Under the pieces are notes generated by a model. That model did no database searches, was not told the DNA's origin, and saw nothing but the letters and a program-made list of their open reading frames with translations. The position numbers were made by a program, and so were the translations under genes. From a virus, in the IMG/VR virus record IMGVR_UViG_3300036715_002244, positions 1-41,883 of that record: a stretch of 41,883 nt of DNA; one strand, 5' to 3'. Below, in pieces: positions 15,835-25,650 of the stretch (its first letter is position 1; every line of letters begins with the position of its first letter).

Positions 15835-17727
15835 TCAGTCCCCTTCATACGCTTTATATGAATTATCGACGCTGTCAGACTTGCCAGAATTACCAGAATT
15901 GCCAGAATTGTCAGGAGCGTCACCTGTCGGAACAGAACCAGGCGAAAAACTACCGCTTGTAAAGAAGTCAGCGTTGCCCAACGAAGAAAAAACTTCAATA
16001 AGTTTTTTGACGCTTGCATCATCGTTCGCTGAAAGCCCAGGAAGAAGTCCATTTTGATAATGCGGTATCAAAACATGCAAAATAAAATGTTTTTCTAAAG
16101 CTCCTGAGATCATATTTTTATCAATACCTTTATACATTAGATCATTTAACGCACCATATGCTACTTTCCCAGCTGTATCATCTGACACTCCTATTCCCAT
16201 TGAGGCAGAATCTTGTTTAATTGCTTGTATTAATACATTTCTTACATACCTCATATCTGTTGTGTTATTTGGATCTTGTTCATTATACCAATTGTCAAGT
16301 ATATCTTGATAAGTTGGATAGTCTTTTGTATTGTTGATTATATTTAACAAATCTATAGCAGCACGACCTGTGCTGTTGCTGAGAATACTATGTATATTGT
16401 TAGTGATTGACACTTCATTTTTGTGCCCTATTTTAATTATCGGGTTGTCTTTGCTATCTTTACCTTGAATTAATGTGCCGAATGTATAGGTTGTGCTACC
16501 AGTTGCGCCACTTGACTTGCCACCATTTGAGTGCCCAGCCTTTGCGGCTTCTATCTCCAACTTCTTTTGTTCTATTTGATTTTTTTGTGCGCCTAATTGA
16601 ATCATAGCGTTCCTATATGCGTTAGTTGAGTTTAATGCAGCTAATTTTTCGTATAATTCTTCTGAATTTTTTAATGCAGTATATGCTTCTTTTTCTTGAT
16701 TTTGCAAAGATGCAAGCTCACTTTGTTTGGATTTCAAATCTAATGTCATATCATTTTGGATCATTTGCGCTTTTGTCTGCAATGCAGTTATTTTTGCTTG
16801 TGTTTCTTCTTTAAGCGCTTCCATTTGATTCTTCCAATCACTTAATGCTATTTTATAGTTTGCAATATCATTCTCTTTAAGCGAATTCCAAAGAGAAGAC
16901 GCTAAAGCTACACGATAACCATATTTGCCAGGAGATATAGCAGCGGCTAAAGATAAAGCCACTGGCAAAAATGTCTTAAAGAATTCTTGCAAGCCATTCT
17001 TTGGTTTAGACACCTCATCATATGTTGGAGGTTTTTTAAGCTTATTTGAATAGTCTGTTTGTTTGCTTACTATATCATTATAAATATTATTTAACTTTGA
17101 TTTGTTTTCTTCTATTATCTTATTTGATTCACTTATTAGATTCGCCATTGCAGGACCATATGTGTTTGCAATGTTTAGCCTCTCATTAGCGAACTTCTCC
17201 AATATTGCTTGAGTAGAGTTGTCAGCTGTGCTACTTGATGAACTGCTTGAGGTGGTGTCTGCTTTGCCTGTTATTCCTAAGCTTGCTAACTTATCAGTAA
17301 AATTCTTTACGCCTTGCGAATGGAAACTATCTAATTGTTCATCTGAAATTTTAGGATTGCCAGACATATAGCCTTTATATGCCTGAACATAGTCACCACC
17401 AGTTGCGTTAAGCATACCTTTATAATAAACCAAACCGCCTAACAAATTCTGAGCAGGGTCGCTTATTTCTACTCCTAAGCCTTTAGCAGTATCAGGCATT
17501 AGTTGTCCCAACCCATAAGCTCCAGCATAACTTTTGGCGTCAGGTTTAAATCCACTTTCTACCCAAATTAGTGTTCTTCCTACTTTTGGGTCTATACCTG
17601 CTACTTTAGATGCGTAGTTTACTGCATCGGTAGTGTTGCCCGATGCTATCATATCGTCTATCTTTTTAACATCATCTATATCAAAACTAAATTTGCCTGT
17701 TTCACTGCTTCCAATTGTTATTGCCAT
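15835..17727 (-). CDS. Internal virion protein with lytic transglycosylase domain
   Basis: 630 residues. An SLT domain occupies about residues 40-135: LIWVESGF with catalytic Glu57, YGLGQLMPDTA and YYKGMLNATGGDYVQAYKGY. A serine-rich linker (about 163-175) precedes long coiled coils (200-390) and a C-terminal domain with a short NSGNSGNSG repeat near the end. Virion-borne transglycosylases open a local hole in peptidoglycan during genome entry. It ends two bases before the 1297-residue partner and starts on the stop of the upstream gene. Confidence 0.85.
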   Translation of the reverse strand: MAITIGSSETGKFSFDIDDVKKIDDMIASGNTTDAVNYASKVAGIDPKVGRTLIWVESGFKPDAKSYAGAYGLGQLMPDTAKGLGVEISDPAQNLLGGLVYYKGMLNATGGDYVQAYKGYMSGNPKISDEQLDSFHSQGVKNFTDKLASLGITGKADTTSSSSSSSTADNSTQAILEKFANERLNIANTYGPAMANLISESNKIIEENKSKLNNIYNDIVSKQTDYSNKLKKPPTYDEVSKPKNGLQEFFKTFLPVALSLAAAISPGKYGYRVALASSLWNSLKENDIANYKIALSDWKNQMEALKEETQAKITALQTKAQMIQNDMTLDLKSKQSELASLQNQEKEAYTALKNSEELYEKLAALNSTNAYRNAMIQLGAQKNQIEQKKLEIEAAKAGHSNGGKSSGATGSTTYTFGTLIQGKDSKDNPIIKIGHKNEVSITNNIHSILSNSTGRAAIDLLNIINNTKDYPTYQDILDNWYNEQDPNNTTDMRYVRNVLIQAIKQDSASMGIGVSDDTAGKVAYGALNDLMYKGIDKNMISGALEKHFILHVLIPHYQNGLLPGLSANDDASVKKLIEVFSSLGNADFFTSGSFSPGSVPTGDAPDNSGNSGNSGKSDSVDNSYKAYEGD

Positions 17728-18725
17728 TAACTACCACCACCCTGTATAGTAGTATCTGAATGGTTATGAGGATCATTAGGATTTGGTATCCAATTAGGAT
17801 TTGTTGGAGTGCCTAATTGGTTAACATACATATTATTATATGCATTAAATGCATTTGTAATAGGTTGCATATATTTTGATGTTTCATCGCTACTTAATCC
17901 TAAGTTAGTAAATAAAGATTTAGTGTTGTCAACAAATGAATTCATACTATTTGTTGCGTTGCTGAATGCGTTCTCTTCACCACGAATACCCGATTCTATT
18001 TGTGGCCCCATATGAGAACCAGAACCAGTTTCTGCCTGCAAATCTCTAATTTCATTAGTTGCCAGCTGGTCAAGAGAAGTCGGCATAGAAACACCTATGC
18101 CTTGATATGTGCCTTCTCTGTCATAATACCCATAATTGTTTTTTACAGTGCCAAAACTATTTAAGAATGGTTGCAATTCGCCCAAACCTATCATCTCAGA
18201 TACAGATTTTGGATCCATATTTTGATATTGTTGTTCTATATTCTGATAATATTGTCGCATTTGATTTGAATCGGCTTGTGATTGCTGTTTATTCTGTTCG
18301 TATTGTTGCTTAGCTTGATTGTATTGATTTAATATATCTTGCTGTTTTTTGTAAGAAGGTGAACCTTGCAAATAAGATTGTAAAGCTGTAAACCCGCCTA
18401 ATCCACCTTGTGCGTTTGCAATTGCAGCGTTATTAATATTAAAATTCATTGCAGGAGCAGAAGGAAATGATTGTGCTGCTGTTTGCAAATTGCTGCTAAA
18501 ATTAGAAAAATAAGAATTTATCGCTTTAGTTAAATTGGTTGTAAGCGTGCTCCAATCTATTTGATATGGGTTATTGGTTATTGCTTGAGCTATTGGACTA
18601 AGTTCAGTGGTAGTAGGGTTATTACCGCCTGTAGCAACATTTGTATCTCTCGTTGGATCATAACTGCTATAAGGTTGCATTCTTGTATTAAAACTTGTTG
18701 GGTCAAAGTTATAATTGTTAGCCAC
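17727..18725 (-). CDS. Gln/Asn-rich virion protein
   Basis: 332 residues, rich in N, Q, S and Y, with a Gln-rich coiled-coil segment (about 129-175) and a disordered, His-containing C-terminus. No domain recognised. It sits between a hydrophobic ejection-type protein and the transglycosylase, so it is probably an internal core or tail component. Confidence 0.65.
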   Translation of the reverse strand: MANNYNFDPTSFNTRMQPYSSYDPTRDTNVATGGNNPTTTELSPIAQAITNNPYQIDWSTLTTNLTKAINSYFSNFSSNLQTAAQSFPSAPAMNFNINNAAIANAQGGLGGFTALQSYLQGSPSYKKQQDILNQYNQAKQQYEQNKQQSQADSNQMRQYYQNIEQQYQNMDPKSVSEMIGLGELQPFLNSFGTVKNNYGYYDREGTYQGIGVSMPTSLDQLATNEIRDLQAETGSGSHMGPQIESGIRGEENAFSNATNSMNSFVDNTKSLFTNLGLSSDETSKYMQPITNAFNAYNNMYVNQLGTPTNPNWIPNPNDPHNHSDTTIQGGGS

Positions 18726-18740
18726 TATTCATCACCTCAC

Positions 18741-19565
18741 TTATTTAAAATCAGAATAATTTGTATCAGACCACCAATTCTCATCAAGCGTCGCAGGAGG
18801 ATTCCAAGTTGAAGAATTTATTGAAGTGTCAATCTTACCAAGTGTGTTCCCCATACCAGCAAGTGAATTAGCTTGCCCAGCTGCCATTTGGTTTGATAAC
18901 TGTGTTCCTAACATTGTATTATAATCATTTAATTGTTGCATATGTGCATAGCCAGCGTCGCCAGCTAATATAGTTGCATTTTGCTGTGCATTAATTCCAG
19001 ATGTTGTATTTGCAGCATTCATTATATCCGTTGCCTGTTGTCTGGTTAACCCAGCTGCATTCATAGCGTTTGTTAATTGTGTTTGCAAATAGTTAGCTGC
19101 TTGCGCTTGATATTGTTGGTCAAGCTGATTTAACGCACTCGTTAGCTCTGTGCTGTTGCCTTGTCCTTCTCCTTGAAACTGTTGAAGAATAGCTGTTCTT
19201 TGTTTGTTATACCAATTGTCCAACATCGATTGATACTGTGGAGACAGTTTACCAGCGTTGTAATCAGCTAAAGCCTGAGTTGCTGTTTGCCTTGCAGCAT
19301 CAGATATTTGTTGGTTATTTGTTATATTCTGCTGTAGTTGGTTTAATAAGTCGGTTGGCACTTGCGGAACCAATGATTGCGATGTTGCTTGCTGATAAGC
19401 ATTTGGCATTTGAAAGTTTGGCATATTAACCTTTGGAGGGTCAAATGCGTTAACTATTGACATAACACCTGTCACTGCTCCAAGTATTCCTGTTATGTTA
19501 CTTAAAATACCGCCAGCACCAAATAAACCGCCTAAAAGGTCACCTAAACCTGCTAAAAATCCCAT
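18741..19565 (-). CDS. Ejection-type virion protein with hydrophobic N-terminus
   Basis: 274 residues. The first 40 are a Gly/Leu/Ile-rich hydrophobic stretch (GDLLGGLFGAGGIL), followed by a long Gln/Ala/Asn-rich helical body and an aromatic C-terminus (NWWSDTNYSDF). This resembles T7 gp14-type small ejection proteins, which enter the outer membrane. Function is inferred from composition and context. Confidence 0.65.
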   Translation of the reverse strand: MGFLAGLGDLLGGLFGAGGILSNITGILGAVTGVMSIVNAFDPPKVNMPNFQMPNAYQQATSQSLVPQVPTDLLNQLQQNITNNQQISDAARQTATQALADYNAGKLSPQYQSMLDNWYNKQRTAILQQFQGEGQGNSTELTSALNQLDQQYQAQAANYLQTQLTNAMNAAGLTRQQATDIMNAANTTSGINAQQNATILAGDAGYAHMQQLNDYNTMLGTQLSNQMAAGQANSLAGMGNTLGKIDTSINSSTWNPPATLDENWWSDTNYSDFK

Positions 19566-19580
19566 TTATTCCACCTCACT

Positions 19581-20003
19581 TTATGTCAGCCCTAAACTTG
19601 TATTTAAGGCTGCGAACATGATATTATGTATTACCTTCTCAGTGTATAAAAACTTTTCTAAACTAATATCCATTATATTGCCCGCATACAAATAAGGATA
19701 AGTGTAGCTTGGATTTGGTGCCACACCTCCCAATTGGTTTAATAAAGAATAAAACATCATATGGTCATTGTAGTTTTGCTCAAAAAATAAGCTTGTTTGA
19801 GCCTTATCTTGCGGATCTATTGTTGTTGTTAGTGTTGGCTGATAATCTCTATTTATTCCATAAGATAGCAATGCTGAGGTCACTGCTTGCGCGAATGTCT
19901 GGTGTTCTTGCAAGTGTGTTGTTGAATAATCTAACCAAAACCTGTTATCATTCTCAGGAATTATTTTTAAACTTGTAAAAAATGCTTTAGTAGTTCCTGC
20001 CAA
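19581..20003 (-). CDS. Hypothetical late protein next to tail protein
   Basis: 140 residues, unrecognised, mixed alpha/beta with many aromatics. It overlaps the tail gene stop by 17 bases. Probably a small tail or tail-assembly protein. Confidence 0.62.
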   Translation of the reverse strand: MAGTTKAFFTSLKIIPENDNRFWLDYSTTHLQEHQTFAQAVTSALLSYGINRDYQPTLTTTIDPQDKAQTSLFFEQNYNDHMMFYSLLNQLGGVAPNPSYTYPYLYAGNIMDISLEKFLYTEKVIHNIMFAALNTSLGLT

Positions 20004-21531
20004 TCCAACCTCCTACCACACAAGATATTAATTCCGAATAATTGTTTGTTGTGTTCTTAACTTGCAATTGATACCAAGTCGATGGTATAGCCAAACCATT
20101 CGGTAAATAATATTTGTTGAAGAATTCTACTGATGTTGCAACCCCTGAAGAAACTTGAGGAGTAACAATAAATGAAAATGTTCCTGAAGAATTTTGGAGA
20201 GTAACAGGTTGGTTGTTAATAGCAAATGTATAGTTATAAGACAGTGATAATGGTTTTGGTTGTTGGAATTGAATGTTTGTTTGGCTATTCGTGTTTAAAT
20301 AACAAGTATAATTGCTATCGCCAACACCTTTAAGATACATCTTAGACACATTCTTATTAACAATAATTTGCCCTAAATCTATCTTTTTTGTTACAACATT
20401 TATCGGTAAATAAGAATTGCCACCAAATAGTAAATAGATAGAAGTGCCTGATGATATATATGTGCTTGATTGATATGTGCTTATGTCTGTCACATTAAAA
20501 CCTAAATTAAGCACAAACCAATTTTGGAACACAGTCGAATAACAATAAATCACATTGCTATTCGAATATAAACTTTGCCCTATAAATCCAATATATTCCA
20601 ATCCATTGAACACAAAATAATCAACATACGATTGGAGAGGTATATTGGATATAGCTATATCTATCTTTTGTGGCATAGACGACGTCATTGCTTGCACGCC
20701 TTGTTGCTCTAAATTGCTACCGATAGAGCAAAAATATGTAGTATTCTCAGCTGTTTTTAAATAGTTTTGATTCGATACCCCCATGTTTTTTATCAGCTCT
20801 TGAAAATACCACAAACTTGGGCTATTAGTCGTTGTTGTTCCTATCATTGCGATTATACTATTGTTAGTATACGCATAAATAGTATCAACCTTTGGGTCTA
20901 ATGCAGTGATTGTCACAAAAGATGATATTGTTGACAAGTCTATATTGCCAGAGCCATTAGCAGTATTCCAAAAAGCAGACGCACCTGCAGTTGGGTCACA
21001 ACTTATTACTGAATAGTTTAGAACAGTTCCCATTGCTACGAATAATCTGCCCTTCCAATAACACATTGCATTGCCATATATATTACCGCTTGTTAGGTCG
21101 TAAACAGTTGTTCCGCTGAATGCTATTAAATGGGAAGAATTTCCAAAATAAGCATATTTGTTACCCTGCAAACACCAAACAAAATTAGAACCAAAGGAAG
21201 AATATGTTGTGATAAGACTGCCTGTTGGTGTATAAAAATTAAGCACATTCTTGCTGTCTAAAATAGCAAAATACGAACCACTACCTAATGCAAAGTAGCA
21301 AAACTGCACAATGGTTGATGTGTGGTTAAATGCCAACGATGGAGCAGGAGGAGTAACTAAAGCTCCTGATACCTTTGGAAGTCCTTCAATCCAAATACTA
21401 TATTCATCTTGAACTTCCAACGGGTCGACGGCAGTTATCATACCCTTCCAACCAGCAATTGTATTTTGGAAGTCTCTCATAACTGCTTTTTTGCTGTTAC
21501 TGATTGTAAATGTCTGTCTCCTATCCGCCAT
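19987..21531 (-). CDS. Large tail tube/nozzle protein (T7 gp12-like by context)
   Basis: About 514 residues from the internal ATG at 21531 (MADRRQTFT), which has AAGGA upstream; the longer frame from 21573 overlaps the previous gene by 53 bases. It is almost all beta, with repeated blades such as YFALGSGSYFAILDS, YAYFGNSSHLIAFSG and YWKGRLFVAMG, which suggests a beta-propeller as in podovirus tail nozzle proteins. It follows the adaptor gene, the T7 gp11-gp12 order. Confidence 0.72.
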   Translation of the reverse strand: MADRRQTFTISNSKKAVMRDFQNTIAGWKGMITAVDPLEVQDEYSIWIEGLPKVSGALVTPPAPSLAFNHTSTIVQFCYFALGSGSYFAILDSKNVLNFYTPTGSLITTYSSFGSNFVWCLQGNKYAYFGNSSHLIAFSGTTVYDLTSGNIYGNAMCYWKGRLFVAMGTVLNYSVISCDPTAGASAFWNTANGSGNIDLSTISSFVTITALDPKVDTIYAYTNNSIIAMIGTTTTNSPSLWYFQELIKNMGVSNQNYLKTAENTTYFCSIGSNLEQQGVQAMTSSMPQKIDIAISNIPLQSYVDYFVFNGLEYIGFIGQSLYSNSNVIYCYSTVFQNWFVLNLGFNVTDISTYQSSTYISSGTSIYLLFGGNSYLPINVVTKKIDLGQIIVNKNVSKMYLKGVGDSNYTCYLNTNSQTNIQFQQPKPLSLSYNYTFAINNQPVTLQNSSGTFSFIVTPQVSSGVATSVEFFNKYYLPNGLAIPSTWYQLQVKNTTNNYSELISCVVGGWIGRNY

Positions 21532-22111
21532 AGAATGTAGTCCTTGAGGCTTTTTGCAATAACAAGTGCTCAAGATATTGTTGTGTATTGAAGTTTTGGT
21601 CTTGCATTGCTATTAAAGAAGCTAACTTAATTACCACTAAATTGCCATATTTGTCTGATATATCTGTATCTGCTGTTGCTAAATTGCTTGCTGTGTAAAC
21701 TAACTGCAATGGTTGTAAATAACGGGTATACATTGTTAGTGATGTTATGCCTGGAGTTGGATATAAGCGAATAGATGTTGATGATATAGGCGCATAGCAT
21801 TCAGGGAACCCAAACGGGCAATTAAGTAATGGATAATCGTCAAGCTTAATTCTCTCAAGATTTGGGGAACGGGGCATCATACCATAATTCCCCCACGCAA
21901 ACCAAACATTCATTAACCCTAAGTTAGCAGGAATAGTGTAATCACTTTGCCCCACTGTTGTTGTAAATGTGCTGGTTACGGGGTATTCTCTAAGCAAGAT
22001 ATAAATCTCTGTGCGAGCCGTATTTAAGAGGTCTATAACCTGCGCTTGAGAAAGCCCCGTAGCCAACGGATAATAGTATGCGTATTTAGTTAGGTATTCT
22101 GAGCCAGTCAT
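21521..22111 (-). CDS. Head-tail adaptor / tail tubular A-like protein
   Basis: 196 residues: a helical N-terminus (QVIDLLNTARTEIYILLREYP), a beta segment TTTVGQSDYTIPANLGLMNV, IRLYPTPGITSLTMYTRY, and a closing helix with KLASLIAMQDQNF. This pattern is common to gp6/gp11-type adaptors of short-tailed phages. It precedes the propeller-like tail protein and overlaps it slightly. Confidence 0.75.
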   Translation of the reverse strand: MTGSEYLTKYAYYYPLATGLSQAQVIDLLNTARTEIYILLREYPVTSTFTTTVGQSDYTIPANLGLMNVWFAWGNYGMMPRSPNLERIKLDDYPLLNCPFGFPECYAPISSTSIRLYPTPGITSLTMYTRYLQPLQLVYTASNLATADTDISDKYGNLVVIKLASLIAMQDQNFNTQQYLEHLLLQKASRTTFYGG

Positions 22112-22117
22112 TGTTTA

Positions 22118-22492
22118 TCACTTCTTGCCTTTTTTAGTTTTCACTTCCTCTAAGGCTTCTTCTAACTCTTCAGCGGTTACCTCTTCGCCACCAATCTTAT
22201 ACGATGTTATTATAGGTAATACTTCTGCGCTATCCACAAACTGTTTAGCGTCTTCCAGTGACATATCTGTATTGTAGTTTTGTATGCGCCTATACACATC
22301 GTCAATGATAGTCTTTTTTACCTGTTCATTTTCTGGTGCGGCTGTTCTATATAAAAAATAAATTGCAGCCACATCTGACGGCACATTGACAGTTTGATTT
22401 GCGCCAATTTTATATTCCTGTGTGCCAAATTTGAGAGTAACATCAAAAGATGTGTTATTCTTAACCTGAACTTCTTCTAATGTCTCAAACAT
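22118..22492 (-). CDS. Hypothetical head protein downstream of capsid
   Basis: 124 residues. N-terminal half is beta (NNTSFDVTLKFGTQEYKIGANQTVNVP), C-terminal half helical and acidic ending in a basic tail. It begins one base after the capsid stop. Possible head decoration or completion protein; no motif confirms it. Confidence 0.65.
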   Translation of the reverse strand: MFETLEEVQVKNNTSFDVTLKFGTQEYKIGANQTVNVPSDVAAIYFLYRTAAPENEQVKKTIIDDVYRRIQNYNTDMSLEDAKQFVDSAEVLPIITSYKIGGEEVTAEELEEALEEVKTKKGKK

Positions 22493-22493
22493 T

Positions 22494-23585
22494 CTATATA
22501 CCCGCCATAGTCGGTAAATTGATAAGCCTCATAGTTGCAGATGGTTTTTCACAAATAAGCTGACCGCCAATTAACAACACAAGCCCTTGAGCCTCAAAGA
22601 ATTTGCTAAATGTCAGGTCTATAATCTTTGAGACAAAAGCATCGTCCCTGTTCAACATCAATTTGATGTCTTGAGGATGGAAGAAGAACACTTGCCCTGC
22701 TGGTATAAGCCTGTCTGGAAACAAAAGAACATTACCAACCCTAACATATGGGATATTATATTCTCTTGCCCCCTCAAGGTTTAGTATTCTCTCTAATGAA
22801 TTGCCATTTACATCCTTAGTCAAAGAGAACATAATATAGCTTAGCGTTGCGTGACTGCAGAACCCAAACCTAAATGGTGCGATTGAGCCGTTATTCTGCT
22901 CATCGAACCAAATTTGAGAAGCGACTAACTGCTGATAAATTGGAATTGAGTTACCGTTAATCTTGAATGTGCTTGGGTCAAGCACTTTTGCGTTGAACCA
23001 GGGATAAGTAGTTCTGTTAATATTTTCTAACATCGTTACGCCTGTCTGTGTCGTATCATCGATAATGTTACCCAGCCCGTAGAAATCTGAGAAGTCCGTT
23101 ACAGTGGTATAGCCAACAAGGATATTGCTTAACTGCTGAATGATATTTTGATATAACTGCCCCATCCTTACTGCAATCTCATCGAAGAATGCATTAGGAT
23201 TATCTGCCAAAAGGTTAAGCTCGCCCCTTGTGACAGTAGCAGTAGTAATGTATTTTGCATCGTTACACCTGCCTGGTTGCGGGTTAGATGGTATAGATTG
23301 CTGTAGATCATATGCATAGGTATAATCTGTCTTCTGAAGTGGTGTAGAAGGATTGAGAGGCAAAGCATTAAATTCATAAAAGCTCTGACCTGGACTGCCA
23401 GGCATTACCTCTTTGTTCCTTAACAAACACTGAACGGCTGGTGATAAAAGTGGTGCTTGCTGTGTAACAACGCCTTTTAATACCTTCCTTGATAGGTTAT
23501 TAAAGATTGTGTTAAATGAACCAGAATAGCTTGGGTAACTCGCTCCTGGAATTGCGCCCCAAGAACCTTGAATAGCTGTTGGCAT
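22494..23585 (-). CDS. Major capsid protein
   Basis: 363 residues, a usual length for an HK97-fold capsid protein. It lies directly downstream of a coiled-coil scaffold-like gene and two genes before the adaptor. Features consistent with a shell protein include a long N-terminal arm, a central domain with the helix FFDEIAVRMGQLYQNIIQQLSN and a C-terminal FSKFFEAQGLVLLIGGQLI block. Assignment relies on order, length and composition. Confidence 0.8.
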   Translation of the reverse strand: MPTAIQGSWGAIPGASYPSYSGSFNTIFNNLSRKVLKGVVTQQAPLLSPAVQCLLRNKEVMPGSPGQSFYEFNALPLNPSTPLQKTDYTYAYDLQQSIPSNPQPGRCNDAKYITTATVTRGELNLLADNPNAFFDEIAVRMGQLYQNIIQQLSNILVGYTTVTDFSDFYGLGNIIDDTTQTGVTMLENINRTTYPWFNAKVLDPSTFKINGNSIPIYQQLVASQIWFDEQNNGSIAPFRFGFCSHATLSYIMFSLTKDVNGNSLERILNLEGAREYNIPYVRVGNVLLFPDRLIPAGQVFFFHPQDIKLMLNRDDAFVSKIIDLTFSKFFEAQGLVLLIGGQLICEKPSATMRLINLPTMAGI

Positions 23586-23601
23586 TTAAATCATCATCTC
23601 C

Positions 23602-24198
23602 TTATCTCATTCTCATAATTTTTTTGTATTCTTCTGCTGTTTCAGCAGCAGCCTGTCTGGCAATATCATTTACATTGCTAGCACCAAAAATATCATTATT
23701 GCCACCTTTAAATGCATTCCCTATTGCCTCATATGTGTCATCGACAGGTGATTTCTTCGTAGACAACATTTCGTTCTTATAAAACTTTGCTGCGCTCTCA
23801 TAAGAGGCAATGTTGTTGTCAATCATATACCTTGTCACTGCGTCAACCGTTTCTTCGTCTGGCATTAAGCCATACTTTTGGTTGGCTCCCATCTTTTTTT
23901 CATAATCTTCTTTAAGCTGCAGTTGGAACTGCAGCCTTTTCATTTCTTCCTTTGTCGCTTGCAAGTCAGCTTCCAATTCATACGGGCTCTTCGGCAAAGG
24001 AGCAATACCTTTTTGGCTTAACACTTCCTTTACCTGATTTGCAACTCGTGGATCTTTGTGCAATGTAGTTAATGCGTCAGCAAGGAATTGCTTTTTGTTC
24101 ATCAGCTCGTTTCTTTCAGCTAAAAGCTTTTTATTGTCTGCGTTTAGCCTTTCGAATTCGGCTCTCATCTTCGCATATTCTGCGTCGGTATCATACAT
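23602..24198 (-). CDS. Scaffold-like protein
   Basis: 198 residues, highly charged. Residues about 5-35 and 75-105 are coiled coil (MRAEFERLNADNKKLLAERNE), and the C-terminus is helical with a basic end (EEYKKIMRMR) as in capsid-binding scaffolds. It is immediately upstream of the capsid gene. No protease is visible. Confidence 0.75.
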   Translation of the reverse strand: MYDTDAEYAKMRAEFERLNADNKKLLAERNELMNKKQFLADALTTLHKDPRVANQVKEVLSQKGIAPLPKSPYELEADLQATKEEMKRLQFQLQLKEDYEKKMGANQKYGLMPDEETVDAVTRYMIDNNIASYESAAKFYKNEMLSTKKSPVDDTYEAIGNAFKGGNNDIFGASNVNDIARQAAAETAEEYKKIMRMR

Positions 24199-24378
24199 TT
24201 AGAATACGCCTCCCTTTTTAGGCTTGTCACTGTCTTTTGTATGCTTCGTAACATCTTCAGGAATGGCTCTCTGCCATTGGTTATCCAATGCGTCTCCGTG
24301 TTCAAGATAGCGCTTAGCCTCGTCAATAGTCTTCAACCTCTTAACCTTAGGTTCATTATTAAAATTAACGCTTGCCAT
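24199..24378 (-). CDS. Small basic hypothetical protein
   Basis: 59 residues starting on the last base of the previous stop (TAATG) and ending next to the scaffold start. Sequence contains KVKRLKTIDEAKRYLEHG and a lysine-rich C-terminus. Function unknown. Supported by tight overlaps on both sides and an AAAGGAGG site 11 bases ahead. Confidence 0.6.
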   Translation of the reverse strand: MASVNFNNEPKVKRLKTIDEAKRYLEHGDALDNQWQRAIPEDVTKHTKDSDKPKKGGVF

Positions 24379-24542
24379 TATTTATCACCTCCTTTCAAAA
24401 TATCATCTTTAATCTTGCCTTCAGTAGATTTTAAAGCACTATCCAATTTAGTCTCTACAGTTTTTAGCTTATGAGACAAAACCAAATAAACAATCCCAAT
24501 AAAAAGAACTAAAGCAATTGTGTCAATTACACCTGTATACAT
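24378..24542 (-). CDS. Small single-pass membrane protein in lysis cassette
   Basis: 54 residues: N-terminal membrane helix (VIDTIALVLFIGIVYLVLSH) and a short charged cytoplasmic tail. GGAGG precedes the ATG. It directly follows the endolysin; it could be a pinholin, antiholin or minor membrane factor. Confidence 0.6.
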   Translation of the reverse strand: MYTGVIDTIALVLFIGIVYLVLSHKLKTVETKLDSALKSTEGKIKDDILKGGDK

Positions 24543-24544
24543 CT

Positions 24545-25093
24545 TTATACCTCCTCATATAATATATCGCCATCAAATGTATTGCCATTGATATTCAAGC
24601 TGTCTGTATATTGCCACATAAAGCCTTGAATATCGTCTGTATCACCCCATTCTGCGTTCCAAACAGGACAACCTAAAGACTTCCAATCAATATAATTAGT
24701 TAACCAATCATATGTAGCATATACCCCACCGTGTAACGGTGACAATTCTATTAAGAATGACTTTGCTATATCTGTCACATATTGTAATGGTATAGTTTTG
24801 TCTTCTAAATCATAAAATATTGGTAACTCTAACTGTATTCCCGATGTGTTCACAATATCTTTACAATTCCTTGCCTCAAACACTGCGTCTAAAGTGTTTT
24901 GTGCATAGGAATAATAATATCCACCAACCTTTAAGCCAACATTATGTGCATTTGTAACATTCTGCACAAACTTTTCGTCAATTCCTTCTTTGCCATAGCC
25001 AATCCTGACCATAACAAATTGAATGCCGTTCTGAGCCAAAATGCTGTAATCAACATCGCCATTCCAAACACTTACATCAACACCTTTTACCAT
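24545..25093 (-). CDS. GH25 lysozyme endolysin
   Basis: 182 residues, a complete GH25 catalytic domain without wall-binding module. GVDVSVWNG (Asp6) opens the barrel, FYDLED carries the catalytic pair Asp95/Glu97, and WQYTDS followed by FDGDI closes it. GH25 enzymes are muramidases. No signal peptide is present, so release needs a holin. The GH25 type is commonest in phages of Gram-positive bacteria but occurs elsewhere. Confidence 0.88.
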   Translation of the reverse strand: MVKGVDVSVWNGDVDYSILAQNGIQFVMVRIGYGKEGIDEKFVQNVTNAHNVGLKVGGYYYSYAQNTLDAVFEARNCKDIVNTSGIQLELPIFYDLEDKTIPLQYVTDIAKSFLIELSPLHGGVYATYDWLTNYIDWKSLGCPVWNAEWGDTDDIQGFMWQYTDSLNINGNTFDGDILYEEV

Positions 25094-25650
25094 CTAATCT
25101 CCCCTTCCACGCCCAAATAGTTATGCCACTGGTCTGTCTTTATCTCAGCGTCAAGTATTCCTAAGGATACAGGATTGCCTTTGATTGTTGCCATTTGTCT
25201 TGTTATTCCTACAAAATATAACCTATTAGGAATAACCCCAATATTCAAAGAATTTTTCTTCTCTAAGTTTATGCGGTATACATCAACCTTTGTTGGTTGA
25301 GGCGTGATGATAGTTTTATCAGCCACAGGCAGTTTAACTGGAGCAGTGTTAGTATTTATCTGTTGTTCAACCCTTTTTGCAGCCTCGTTCGGATTTTGAG
25401 CAACCACAGTATATGTAATAACAGGTGGCTTTTGTGCAACCTGTTCTATCCTCATTATTATCTCTTTAGCTGTATCCTGTGACACATCAATTGCTTTTGA
25501 GATATTATTAGCAGTTAATTTGTCAGAAGGTATGACAACTACGCTATTTGCTTTATTAAAATGAAAATAAATGAAGACAAAAATAATAACCACTAATAAT
25601 ACTTCAACAATTGTTCGTATATGCTTTTTTAGGAAGGTTAAGATAAGCAT
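25087..25650 (-). CDS. Membrane-anchored periplasmic protein (spanin-like by context)
   Basis: 187 residues: basic cap, one N-terminal membrane helix (about 11-30, TIVEVLLVVIIFVFIYFHF), then an extracytoplasmic helical and Pro/Thr-rich stretch and a beta-rich C-terminus ending VEGEIRW. It sits between a coiled-coil membrane protein and the endolysin and overlaps both. An inner-membrane anchor with long periplasmic part suits an i-spanin or envelope linker, but there is no lipoprotein partner. Confidence 0.6.
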   Translation of the reverse strand: MLILTFLKKHIRTIVEVLLVVIIFVFIYFHFNKANSVVVIPSDKLTANNISKAIDVSQDTAKEIIMRIEQVAQKPPVITYTVVAQNPNEAAKRVEQQINTNTAPVKLPVADKTIITPQPTKVDVYRINLEKKNSLNIGVIPNRLYFVGITRQMATIKGNPVSLGILDAEIKTDQWHNYLGVEGEIRW